From positions 18,203 through 24,703 of the forward strand of contig DUHN01000023.1 of assembly GCA_013330825.1 (NCBI GenBank): a stretch of DNA of 6,501 nucleotides, given 5' to 3'. Positions 1 to 5,725 of this stretch are shown one piece after another. Made by a program: the position numbers and the translations under genes. The stretch is from Candidatus Woesearchaeota archaeon (GTDB lineage Archaea; Nanobdellota; Nanobdellia; Woesearchaeales; GW2011-AR4). The notes beneath the pieces are model-generated. The model was not told the DNA's origin. It saw nothing but the letters and a program-made list of their open reading frames with translations, and did not search any database. Each line of letters begins with the position of its first letter. Positions within the stretch are counted from its first letter, which is position 1.

Positions 1-13
1 AAGAGACATGTTC

Positions 14-21
14 TTTATAAA
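14..21 (-). promoter_or_regulatory. TATA box for the gene to the left of the window
   Basis: TTTATAAA, preceded on the minus strand by a run of A residues that could serve as a BRE. Transcription would start about 26 nt further on, just past the left edge, so the box probably drives the next minus-strand gene. In archaea that is often rpl1 after rpl11, but the gene is not visible here. The box is palindromic, so its direction is inferred from the gene layout. Confidence 0.6.
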
Positions 22-68
22 TTTTTCACTTTTACCATTAAAGAGAAGTTACAAGATTTTTCTAAATG

Positions 69-90
69 AAAACAAAATGTAAGAAAAGTT
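69..90 (-). terminator. Oligo-T terminator region after rpl11
   Basis: Just past the L11 stop, the minus strand holds three closely spaced T4 tracts separated by a few bases. Archaeal RNA polymerase can stop at such oligo-U tracts without a hairpin. A fresh TATA box about 50 nt further on fits the end of one transcription unit and the start of another. No stem-loop is evident; the call rests on base composition and position. Confidence 0.45.
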
Positions 91-97
91 TGCAAGC

Positions 98-898
98 CTA
101 TTTCTTCGCCGGGGCCGCTGGCTTGGCTCCCGCTGCCGGCGCCGCTCCCGCTGCCGGCGCTGCCCCGCCGGCTGCCGGCGCCGCTCCCGGCGCTGCGGCT
201 GCCGCCTCCGCGGGCATGAGCTCCTTGATGATCTCGTCCGGGATCTTCGCGGCCTCGAGCGCCTTCTTGATCTCCTTGGGCTCCTTGCCCGCCATGATGT
301 CCATGATGGTCTTGGCCTGCTTGAGGAACTCCTCGCGCTTCCTAGCAAGCTCTTCCGCGAGCCTCTTCCGCTCCTCTTCGAGGTGGGCAAGCTCTTCCGC
401 GGTGAGCTCGGTCTTCTCGAGGCGGATCTCCTCGTCGAATTTCCCGGCCTCGATGTCCCGCATGGTCTCGCGCGCGGGCTTGCCCTCCACGAGGACGCCC
501 ATGCTGTCGCACGTGCCCACGATCTCCTTGACCTTGTGCTTGAGGGTCTTGCCGAGCGTATTGTCCGCCTTCATCTTGGCAATCTTGATGATCTGCTCGA
601 TGAGGATGTCCGCGACCTTCTCGGTGCTCGGCTTGCCCGAGCCCTTCTCCAGGTGGGTCTCTTTCTTGATGAGGGCAGAAGCGGGGGGCGTGCCGACGGA
701 GATGTCGAATTTCTTGGTGTCCCGGTCGACGCTGACCGTGACGGGGACCTGCATGCCCTTGAACTCCGCGGTCCTCTTGTTGATGTCCGCGACGACCTGG
801 CCGATGTTGACCCCCAGGGGGCCGAGGGCCGGTCCGAGCGGAGGCGCCGCTGTCGCCTTGCCTCCTTCCACCAACACCTGTATGTTTTCTCTTGCCAT
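98..898 (-). CDS. rpl11: Large ribosomal subunit protein uL11, with a long C-terminal extension
   Basis: Ribosomal protein L11 (uL11) binds 23S rRNA at the GTPase-associated centre, at the base of the ribosomal stalk where elongation factors dock. The N-terminal domain carries the family signature around residues 11–30 (EGGKATAAPPLGPALGPLGV), then VPVTVSVDRD and GTPPASALIKKE. The rRNA-binding C-terminal domain follows at about 75–160 (ADNTLGKTLKHKVKEIVGTCDSMG region and the MRDIEAGK end motif). This core of about 160 residues is the usual archaeal length, but the protein has 266. Residues 163–200 look like a charged helix or coiled coil, 201–229 like a further short helical segment, and 230–266 are an Ala/Pro/Gly tail ending in lysines. 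The ATG at 898 gives the conserved N-terminus. No Shine-Dalgarno is evident; a TATA-like box at 931–938 predicts a leader of about 10 nt. The spt5 stop lies 43 bp upstream. Confidence 0.97.
   Translation of the reverse strand: MARENIQVLVEGGKATAAPPLGPALGPLGVNIGQVVADINKRTAEFKGMQVPVTVSVDRDTKKFDISVGTPPASALIKKETHLEKGSGKPSTEKVADILIEQIIKIAKMKADNTLGKTLKHKVKEIVGTCDSMGVLVEGKPARETMRDIEAGKFDEEIRLEKTELTAEELAHLEEERKRLAEELARKREEFLKQAKTIMDIMAGKEPKEIKKALEAAKIPDEIIKELMPAEAAAAAPGAAPAAGGAAPAAGAAPAAGAKPAAPAKK
121..207. repeat. Degenerate 18-bp tandem repeat encoding the L11 Ala/Pro/Gly tail
   Basis: Positions 127–144 and 145–162 are adjacent 18-bp units that differ at one base. The next stretch, 163–207, holds diverged or slightly expanded copies. 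On the minus strand the units encode repeats of the type AAPAAG. The stretch is very GC-rich. Such repeats change length by slippage, so the tail length may vary among relatives. Confidence 0.75.
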
Positions 899-930
899 GT
901 GCAGATATAGGGTAACAGGAACAATGGGTG

Positions 931-938
931 GTTTAAAA
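931..938 (-). promoter_or_regulatory. Probable TATA box for rpl11
   Basis: The minus strand reads TTTTAAAC between the spt5 stop and the rpl11 start. Its centre is about 36 nt from the L11 ATG, predicting a start site near 908 and a leader of about 10 nt. It departs from TTTATAAA and lies in a short gap, so read-through from spt5 is also possible. Confidence 0.5.
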
Positions 939-941
939 GCG

Positions 942-1448
942 TTATGGAGAATCAGACAAATCGCTGTCGTCTTCGTCGTCCGTGTCTCTCCTGATGACCT
1001 TGATGGCGTCCATCTTGAGCGTCATGGGGATGGGGACGGCCGCCTCCAGCAGCTCGACCACCACTTCCTCCTTGGTCTTGTCCACCCTCGTGATCTTGGC
1101 CTTCTCGCGCTTGAACGGCCCGGAGATGATCTCCACGATGTCGCCCTTCTGGATGTTGACGTCGTGCTTGACCTGCTCGAGCATATGCTCGATTTCCCGG
1201 TACTCCACCTGCTTGGGCAGGATGCCGCGGGAATAGGGGATGTTGAAGGCTGCCTGCTCCGCGTCCGCCCGTGTCGCTGCCTCCACGAAGATGTAGCCGC
1301 GCATGCCGTGCGGCCTGACGACGGAGTAGATCTCGATGCCTTTCTTCTTGGCGTTCGACACCACGAAATCCATCACCTGGTCTTCCCTGTTGGCCGTTGT
1401 CCTCAGGGCGAAGATGGTGAATGCCTCGCCTGCTGGCTGTGCTTCCAT
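942..1448 (-). CDS. spt5: Transcription elongation factor Spt5 (NusG homologue)
   Basis: Spt5, usually paired with Spt4, binds the RNA polymerase clamp across the DNA cleft and raises processivity; it is the archaeal counterpart of bacterial NusG. The 168-residue protein has an NGN domain at about 9–90, including FTIFALRTTANRED and the motif GYIFVEA at 51–57. A KOW domain follows at about 99–152 (KGDIVEIISGPFKREKAKI). The last 14 residues form an acidic tail rich in Asp and Ser, beyond the KOW domain. The start at 1448 gives the expected N-terminus, and a TATA-like box centred 26–27 nt upstream predicts a leaderless mRNA. In many archaea spt5 directly follows secE; here an unrelated gene lies between them. 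A 43-bp gap separates it from rpl11 downstream. Confidence 0.95.
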   Translation of the reverse strand: MEAQPAGEAFTIFALRTTANREDQVMDFVVSNAKKKGIEIYSVVRPHGMRGYIFVEAATRADAEQAAFNIPYSRGILPKQVEYREIEHMLEQVKHDVNIQKGDIVEIISGPFKREKAKITRVDKTKEEVVVELLEAAVPIPMTLKMDAIKVIRRDTDDEDDSDLSDSP

Positions 1449-1470
1449 GCCGGGAAGGAATTTTCCGCCA

Positions 1471-1478
1471 TTTAAAAA
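1471..1478 (-). promoter_or_regulatory. spt5: TATA box for spt5 (leaderless geometry)
   Basis: The minus strand reads TTTTTAAA within the 67-bp gap between the ATP-grasp gene and spt5. The box centre is about 26.5 nt from the A of the spt5 ATG, so transcription should start at or within a base or two of the start codon. No Shine-Dalgarno is present, in keeping with a leaderless mRNA. Confidence 0.6.
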
Positions 1479-1515
1479 GGATTGCTTTTGGGAGAAGGAG
1501 GCCAGGGCGTAGAAC

Positions 1516-2772
1516 TTACCTGCGTCTCGAAGATGATGGTTTTAACTTGAGCATTTCTCCATGCTTGAAATCATCATAAAGATATCTTCCATTTACGCGC
1601 TGGAAAAGGAGGGAAAGTTGGGCTTTCTGTATCCATCGGTATGTATGGTGTTCCAGGGAATTGCCGCTTTTGGTGACATCTGGGGTGACGATGAAAGCCG
1701 TCAAATTATTGGGAAAGAAATGCATATGGCCATTGATGGCATTCGTGTTAAAGACATAGGCAGATGGTACGCCATCGGTAATAACCGAAGGATCCTTCAT
1801 CAATTCTCCCGTCTTTAATACCCGTACTTCCAGCCCTCCTCTCGGGATTTTTCCGAACTGGTTAAAGGAATAGTTTTCCGGATTCATTTTCGGGTCGGTG
1901 TCAAATGCCGGGCCGAAGCGCTCCTGATACATGATGAATGGCGATGTCGGCAGTGCTGGAAACTGGTATTTGCCGCTTTCGACGTCTTGAGAAGGGTGGC
2001 GAGGGCCAAATTCGACTTGCGAGGCATGGGTAGCGGGCACAAAGCCCGCTTCCCTGATCCTTCTCTTCATGGCTACGAGATCCTTAATGTGGTCTGGATC
2101 TATTGAAAGTCTATTGGATGCATATGAGGCGGTGATGATGGTGCCACCTTTATCCGCCAGCACTTGATCCAGGAAGCAAAGCCTGTCATCCGTGAAGCTT
2201 TTCGTGACCAGATTGATGAGGTAATGGCCTTTCATGTTGGGATGCTCAATCATGGAGCCGCGCAGGATCTCCCGGTTCTGGGGCTGGATGAGGATGCTTG
2301 CCGCTCCATTGTACTCTTTCAGTCCTTCCCACTCCGCATATTGCCTTACGCCGGGGCTACGGGATTGCCAGATAAGGCTCAGCAATGGGTCCACAAAATC
2401 TTTTTCCAGAAGGAATTTTTTTGATTCCATGGTGGTTTTGTCCTGGATCCCCTCTGCTTCTTTCCGGGTATTGATATAATTGTGCGACCAATTAGCTGCA
2501 TCGCTGAAATCTATCCATCCATTGAGATTAAGGGGGGAGACATTCTGATAAGTGCGGATGACGTCCACCAGGCCCTTCTCATCGCCAGGAGCGGAGCCGC
2601 GCACAATCTGCCGCTGGGTAAAGGAAAAGGAGGGGCGCTTTCCTTGCTCGATATCTTTCACTTCAAGAACAGTAAAAGGAAAAAGGATGTCGCTGTTGCC
2701 GGCCCGGTATTGTGCGATGAGGCTCGCAGCCTTTCCGCCGTAGGCGGCAACCAAGGGTGAATGATCAGTCAT
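1516..2772 (-). CDS. Divergent PEP-synthase/PPDK-like ATP-grasp protein, possible phosphotransferase
   Basis: Unassigned 418-residue protein with landmarks of the PEP/pyruvate-binding (PPDK N-terminal) ATP-grasp domain in the right order. They are YGGKAASL at 11–18, FPFTVLEV at 31–38, a VRSSA-like IVRGSAPGDE at 56–65 leading into VIRTYQNV, ASILIQPQ at 158–165, QVEFGP at 252–257 (compare qDIEWA) and FIMYQER at 279–285 (compare lyiLQaR). Residues 310–418 could be a remnant swivelling phosphohistidine domain: AFIVTP at 359–364 and SLEHHT at 372–377 sit roughly where aiVT and TSHAAI lie in PEP-utilising enzymes. There is no room for the TIM-barrel PEP/pyruvate domain. ATP-dependent phosphotransfer is inferred; the substrate is unknown. 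A longer reading starts at 2817, but its first 15 codons cover a TATA box, so the ATG at 2772 is preferred. Sampled 60-base lines run about 45–62% G+C, against about 65% in one ftsZ line, hinting at separate ancestry. Confidence 0.8.
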   Translation of the reverse strand: MTDHSPLVAAYGGKAASLIAQYRAGNSDILFPFTVLEVKDIEQGKRPSFSFTQRQIVRGSAPGDEKGLVDVIRTYQNVSPLNLNGWIDFSDAANWSHNYINTRKEAEGIQDKTTMESKKFLLEKDFVDPLLSLIWQSRSPGVRQYAEWEGLKEYNGAASILIQPQNREILRGSMIEHPNMKGHYLINLVTKSFTDDRLCFLDQVLADKGGTIITASYASNRLSIDPDHIKDLVAMKRRIREAGFVPATHASQVEFGPRHPSQDVESGKYQFPALPTSPFIMYQERFGPAFDTDPKMNPENYSFNQFGKIPRGGLEVRVLKTGELMKDPSVITDGVPSAYVFNTNAINGHMHFFPNNLTAFIVTPDVTKSGNSLEHHTYRWIQKAQLSLLFQRVNGRYLYDDFKHGEMLKLKPSSSRRR

Positions 2773-2797
2773 GGTGATAAATGTGGGGAAGGGCCCA

Positions 2798-2805
2798 TTT
2801 ATAAA
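2798..2805 (-). promoter_or_regulatory. TATA box for the ATP-grasp gene
   Basis: A perfect TTTATAAA in an AT-rich stretch after secE. Its centre is about 29–30 nt from the A of the ATG at 2772, predicting a leader of only a few bases. The box lies inside the N-terminal extension of the longer reading frame (from 2817), which is the main reason to place the true start at 2772. Confidence 0.7.
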
Positions 2806-2824
2806 TATTTGCATCATTAACCAC

Positions 2825-2845
2825 TAAAAAATAGTAACAAATAAG
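2825..2845 (-). terminator. Oligo-T terminator after secE
   Basis: About 30 nt past the secE stop, the minus strand has a T6 run (2826–2831) preceded by further T-rich sequence. This fits archaeal intrinsic termination of the ftsZ–secE transcript ahead of the TATA box at 2798–2805. No hairpin is seen; the evidence is the T tract and its position. Confidence 0.5.
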
Positions 2846-2861
2846 GGGAAAGAACGGGGGG

Positions 2862-3062
2862 TTATTGGAAGAAATACGTCTTGATCATCTGCATCGCGAA
2901 GCCGACCAGGCCGATCAGGGCAATGCCCAGGGCAGAGACCTTCACGATGGTGACGAACTCGACGCGGTCGGGCTTTCTCGTCACGCGCAGCACGCGGCTG
3001 CACTCCTGCAGGAACGCCTTGAACCGCGCCATGCGCCCCTGCTGCTCAGATGTCTCTTCCAT
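2862..3062 (-). CDS. secE: Protein translocase subunit SecE (Sec61 gamma)
   Basis: SecE/Sec61-gamma clamps the SecY pore in the cytoplasmic membrane and stabilises the protein-export channel. At 66 residues it is the usual archaeal single-span form. A charged amphipathic helix at about 12–28 contains the family pattern CSRVLRVTRKPDRVEF. One hydrophobic membrane span follows at about 38–60 (IVKVSALGIALIGLVGFAM), then a short end. The N-terminus should face the cytoplasm. The gene starts 12 bp after the ftsZ stop. A GAGG element overlaps that stop and lies about 10 nt before the ATG. No separate TATA box is seen, so secE is probably translated from the ftsZ mRNA. ftsZ–secE adjacency is a common archaeal arrangement. 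Confidence 0.95.
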   Translation of the reverse strand: MEETSEQQGRMARFKAFLQECSRVLRVTRKPDRVEFVTIVKVSALGIALIGLVGFAMQMIKTYFFQ

Positions 3063-3072
3063 GGTGTAACAT

Positions 3073-3076
3073 CCTC
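3073..3076 (-). promoter_or_regulatory. secE: Shine-Dalgarno for secE overlapping the ftsZ stop
   Basis: The minus strand reads TGAGGATG, where TGA is the ftsZ stop and GAGG is a ribosome-binding element 10 nt before the secE ATG. The overlap favours re-initiation or coupled translation of secE after ftsZ. Confidence 0.55.
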
Positions 3077-4208
3077 AGCTCAGGAACTCGATGCCGAGCT
3101 GGTGCTCCATCTGCTTCCGCGAGTCGTCCGTCTTGTTCGTCCGGCCGAGGATCTGCGCTGACTTGACTCCCGTGACGATCAACATCGTGCGGATAGTGCG
3201 GTCCATGTCCTTGTAGATCTGCGCGCCCCAGATGATGCGGGCGTCCTCATCCAGCTTCGCCGAGATCGCTTCCACGATCTTGCGCGCCTCGTCGAGGGTC
3301 ATGTCCTCCCCGCCGATGACGTTCACCAGGGCCCCGTTGGCCCCTGAGATGTCGACGTCAAGCAAAGGGTTGTGGATGGCCTTCTCGACGGCCTCCTGCG
3401 CCCGGTTGTCTGTGTCCGACTCGCCGACGCCGATCAATGCGACCCCTCCCCCCTTCATCACCGCCTTGATGTCCGCGAAATCGAGGTTGACGAGCCCGGT
3501 CTTGGTCACGAGCTCAGAGACGCCTTTGACGGCATTCGTGAGTATCTCATCGGCTACCTTGAACGCGGTATGCAGGGGAAGGTCGGGAGCGAGCTCCAGC
3601 AGCTTGTCATTGGGTATCACGATGAGAGTGTCGGTGTTGGCTTCCATCTTCTCCAGGCCGACGACGGCATTCTGGTAGCGCCTGCTGCCCTCCATCTGGA
3701 AGGGCATGGTGACGATGCCGACGGTCAACGCTCCCATCTTCTTCGCGACTTCCGCCACGACCGGGGCGCTGCCCGTGCCTGTTCCCCCTCCGAGGCCGCA
3801 GGTGATGAACACCATGTCCGCGCCGGACAGGGCTTTCTTGAGCTCCGCCTCGCTTTCCCTCGCCGCTTCCTCGCCGAGCCGCGGCTCGGAGCCAGCGCCC
3901 ATGCCCTTGGTCAGTTCCTTGCCGATGAGGACTTTCTTGTTGGCAGTGGTATAGAGAAGGTCCTGCGCGTCCGTGTTCACGGCGATCATCTCGGCTCCCG
4001 CGATGCCGACTTCCGCCATGCGGTTGATGGTGTTGTTGCCTCCCCCGCCGCAGCCCACGACCTTGATGGTAGCATGCTGGCGCGCGATGAACGCCTCAAG
4101 CTCGGCGTCCACTTCCGCGGTCTCCCTGCTGAGGGGGGAGTCCCTGCGGACGAGCTTGGGATTGTACTCGCTTGACTTCTGCTTCGCCTGGTTGATGATG
4201 CTGTCCAT
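3075..4208 (-). CDS. ftsZ: Cell division protein FtsZ (archaeal FtsZ1-type)
   Basis: FtsZ is the tubulin-like GTPase that polymerises into the mid-cell division ring. The 377-residue protein shows the whole GTPase core. A glycine-rich loop VVGCGGGGNNTINRM lies at 50–64, VNTDAQDL at 78–84, and the tubulin signature GGGTGTGSAPV at 140–150. The T7 catalytic loop NLDFADIKAVM at 241–251 retains both acidic residues (D243 and D246) that complete the active site of the neighbouring subunit. The N-terminal 45 residues form a charged extension. The protein ends with LGIEFLS soon after the core, without a long linker or an obvious bacterial-type C-terminal peptide. The FtsZ1 assignment rests on overall resemblance and its position before secE. 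A TATA-like box at 4250–4257 predicts a leader of about 19 nt with only a weak purine stretch (AAGGGA) as ribosome-binding site. Confidence 0.97.
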   Translation of the reverse strand: MDSIINQAKQKSSEYNPKLVRRDSPLSRETAEVDAELEAFIARQHATIKVVGCGGGGNNTINRMAEVGIAGAEMIAVNTDAQDLLYTTANKKVLIGKELTKGMGAGSEPRLGEEAARESEAELKKALSGADMVFITCGLGGGTGTGSAPVVAEVAKKMGALTVGIVTMPFQMEGSRRYQNAVVGLEKMEANTDTLIVIPNDKLLELAPDLPLHTAFKVADEILTNAVKGVSELVTKTGLVNLDFADIKAVMKGGGVALIGVGESDTDNRAQEAVEKAIHNPLLDVDISGANGALVNVIGGEDMTLDEARKIVEAISAKLDEDARIIWGAQIYKDMDRTIRTMLIVTGVKSAQILGRTNKTDDSRKQMEHQLGIEFLS

Positions 4209-4249
4209 GCTATTGTCCCTTGAGAATGGAAAATCTGAGGAGTGGGTTC

Positions 4250-4257
4250 TATTTAAA
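4250..4257 (-). promoter_or_regulatory. ftsZ: TATA box for the ftsZ–secE unit
   Basis: The minus strand reads TTTAAATA in the 69-bp gap between the FKBP stop and the ftsZ ATG. The centre is about 45 nt from the start codon, predicting a transcription start near 4227 and a leader of about 19 nt. It is a reasonable match to the archaeal TATA consensus. Confidence 0.55.
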
Positions 4258-4277
4258 CTTATTTGTTGAGCAAGAAC

Positions 4278-5033
4278 CTAGTGCTGGTGCCCTTCATGGC
4301 CGTGCCCCTCGTGCCCGGCGTTGCTCTGCCCCTTGCCGTGTTCGGGGGAATGCGCATCCCTCTCTCCTTCCTTCTCCTGCCCGCCTTTTTCCTCGACGAA
4401 TTTTATCTCCCTGAGGGAAGGGATGATTCCTTTGATCCTTTCGATGAATTCCTTCTCGATCGCATCGTCTATCTTGCGGAGCATCCTGATGGTGACCACC
4501 CCTCCGTCCACGGAAACGTCGATGTTGTCCAGGCCGAGGTGCTTGAGGTACGCATCCACTTTCCTCTTCTCGTCATCCACGATGGAAAGGGCTGTGAACG
4601 TGTAGGAGAGCTCCCTGCCCGCGAGCGGATGGTTGAAGTCCACCATCACCCTGCCGCCGCTCACGGTCTTGATCATGCCGATGGCGCCGTCGATGTTCAC
4701 CTGCAGCCCCGGGAACGGCTGCACCTCGGACTGGCGGAACTTGCCCGCGGGGATCATCTGGAGAAGCTTGGCGTCCTTCCTGCCGAAGCCCTGCTCGGGG
4801 AGGATGTCCGCCGTGTACTCCTTGCCGATCTCCTTGCCGATGAGGAAATCATCCAGCCCCTTGATGAGGAACTGTTCGCCAACGCACACCACGAGCGGCG
4901 CATAGGAAGCCCCTTCCCGGTACAGGTCGTGCTCCTTCGCGACGTCTTCCTTGGTGGTGTCAAACACCTCATTCTCGCCCTTGAGGGCTCCAATGTACTC
5001 GATCTCCACAAAATCATGCTTCTTGATGGCCAT
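4278..5033 (-). CDS. SlyD-like FKBP-type peptidyl-prolyl isomerase with His-rich tail
   Basis: FKBP-type isomerases speed cis/trans turning of Xaa-Pro bonds; the SlyD-like subfamily adds an inserted chaperone (IF) domain. The first FKBP half spans about 1–80 (KHDFVEIEYIGAL, FDTTKED, PLVVCVGEQFLIKGLDDFLIGKEIG). An insert domain follows at about 82–131 (EQGFGRKDAKLLQMIPAGKF, GMIKTVSGGRVMVDF), then the return strand NHPLAGRELSYTFTALSI at 134–151. Residues 155–215 form a further C-terminal domain, as in the longer archaeal FKBPs. The last 24 residues hold seven histidines spaced by Gly and Glu, a likely divalent-metal site by analogy with the bacterial SlyD tail. No signal peptide is seen, so it is presumably cytoplasmic. 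The ATG at 5033 has no Shine-Dalgarno and sits about 26 nt from a perfect TATA box, which supports a leaderless start. Confidence 0.93.
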   Translation of the reverse strand: MAIKKHDFVEIEYIGALKGENEVFDTTKEDVAKEHDLYREGASYAPLVVCVGEQFLIKGLDDFLIGKEIGKEYTADILPEQGFGRKDAKLLQMIPAGKFRQSEVQPFPGLQVNIDGAIGMIKTVSGGRVMVDFNHPLAGRELSYTFTALSIVDDEKRKVDAYLKHLGLDNIDVSVDGGVVTIRMLRKIDDAIEKEFIERIKGIIPSLREIKFVEEKGGQEKEGERDAHSPEHGKGQSNAGHEGHGHEGHQH

Positions 5034-5055
5034 CAGCGCGGGAGCCAGAGGGAAA

Positions 5056-5063
5056 TTTATAAA
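5056..5063 (-). promoter_or_regulatory. TATA box for the FKBP gene (leaderless geometry)
   Basis: A perfect TTTATAAA in the 67-bp gap before the FKBP gene. The centre lies about 26.5 nt from the A of the ATG at 5033, so transcription should start at the start codon itself. The intervening bases contain no GGTG-type ribosome-binding site. Confidence 0.7.
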
Positions 5064-5100
5064 GATTATGATTAGTCGGAAAACCGCAAGGAGAAGATGA

Positions 5101-5724
5101 TCAGAACCGTCTCGGATAAGGCACTTGCTGTGCTTGCTGTCCGTTCCCGGGATCCAATGGGTGCGGCATCCTCCTGATGCGCTCCTGCAGGGCCTCGAGC
5201 CGGTCTTCCCTGCGCCGCTTGTCCTCGATGAGCTCGAGCATCCTGCTCTTGATGTGGGCGAACGTCCGCTTCATGTCTTCCACCTGGCGGCGGTATTGCG
5301 TCTTGATGAATTCATTCCTGTTCCGCTCCTCGGCGACCTGCGCCTCGAGCTCTGCCATCTGGTGCTCCAGCTCGCGCATGTCATCCGTGCTCTGCTGCCG
5401 GTAGCCCGCGAATTGCCTCTCCGCTTCTGCGAGGCGCAGGATGCGCTTCCTGAGGGTGTCAATCTGCTTGCCCTTCCGCTTCCCCGCGTCCTTGCTCAGG
5501 GTAGCGAGCGACTCCCCGAGTTCTTTCTGCGCCTTCTCGCGCTCGGCGTAGCGCTTGCCGATGAGGGCCATGGAGCGCACGAACGGCATCGCCGCGCGCG
5601 TGTCGACCTCTATGGGGTGCTGGACAGGATGATGGTGCTGCCGGTGCTCATGGACGACGGGGGTGGGAGCCTGCGCAGGATCCTGTGCGTCGGGTCCCTC
5701 CGCATCAGGGGTGGGAGAATCCAT
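5101..5724 (-). CDS. Coiled-coil protein of unknown function
   Basis: I do not recognise a named family. The 207-residue protein starts with a Pro/Ala/Asp-rich, probably disordered stretch (1–24) and a histidine cluster (seven His between 25 and 36). A short segment with hydrophobic character follows (AAMPFVRSMALIGKRY, 44–59). Residues 60–186 form a long, highly charged coiled coil rich in Glu, Arg, Lys, Leu and Gln. The last 20 residues are Pro/Gln-rich and basic. There is no signal peptide or clear membrane span, so it is probably a cytoplasmic structural or scaffold protein. The frame stays open upstream to 5793, but the ATG at 5724 is preferred: it lies one base after the preceding gene's stop, and the extra upstream codons overlap that gene in another frame. 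The two genes are surely co-transcribed. The C-terminal half contains no catalytic motif that I can see. Confidence 0.8.
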   Translation of the reverse strand: MDSPTPDAEGPDAQDPAQAPTPVVHEHRQHHHPVQHPIEVDTRAAMPFVRSMALIGKRYAEREKAQKELGESLATLSKDAGKRKGKQIDTLRKRILRLAEAERQFAGYRQQSTDDMRELEHQMAELEAQVAEERNRNEFIKTQYRRQVEDMKRTFAHIKSRMLELIEDKRRREDRLEALQERIRRMPHPLDPGNGQQAQQVPYPRRF

Positions 5725-5725
5725 G

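Noticed and set aside
7..9. Minus-strand ATG at the left edge as the start of the next gene
   Set aside because: It lies only about 5 nt past the TATA box, ahead of the expected transcription start, so it would not be in the mRNA.
66..1475. Long plus-strand open frame of 469 codons
   Set aside because: It runs antisense across two securely identified genes (rpl11 and spt5) and the gap between them. Its translation is low-complexity Ala/Ser-rich sequence typical of the mirror of GC-rich genes, and no family resemblance or ribosome-binding site supports it.
3372..4175. Plus-strand open frame of 267 codons opposite ftsZ
   Set aside because: Antisense shadow of a conserved gene; Asp/His/Arg/Leu-rich with no recognisable motif.
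4263..5075. Plus-strand open frame of 270 codons opposite the FKBP gene
   Set aside because: Mirror frame of the conserved isomerase with biased composition and no domain signal.
5077..5086. Small inverted repeat (CGG-4 bases-CCG) between the coiled-coil gene and FKBP
   Set aside because: A three-base-pair stem is too weak for a terminator hairpin, and it is not followed by a T tract.
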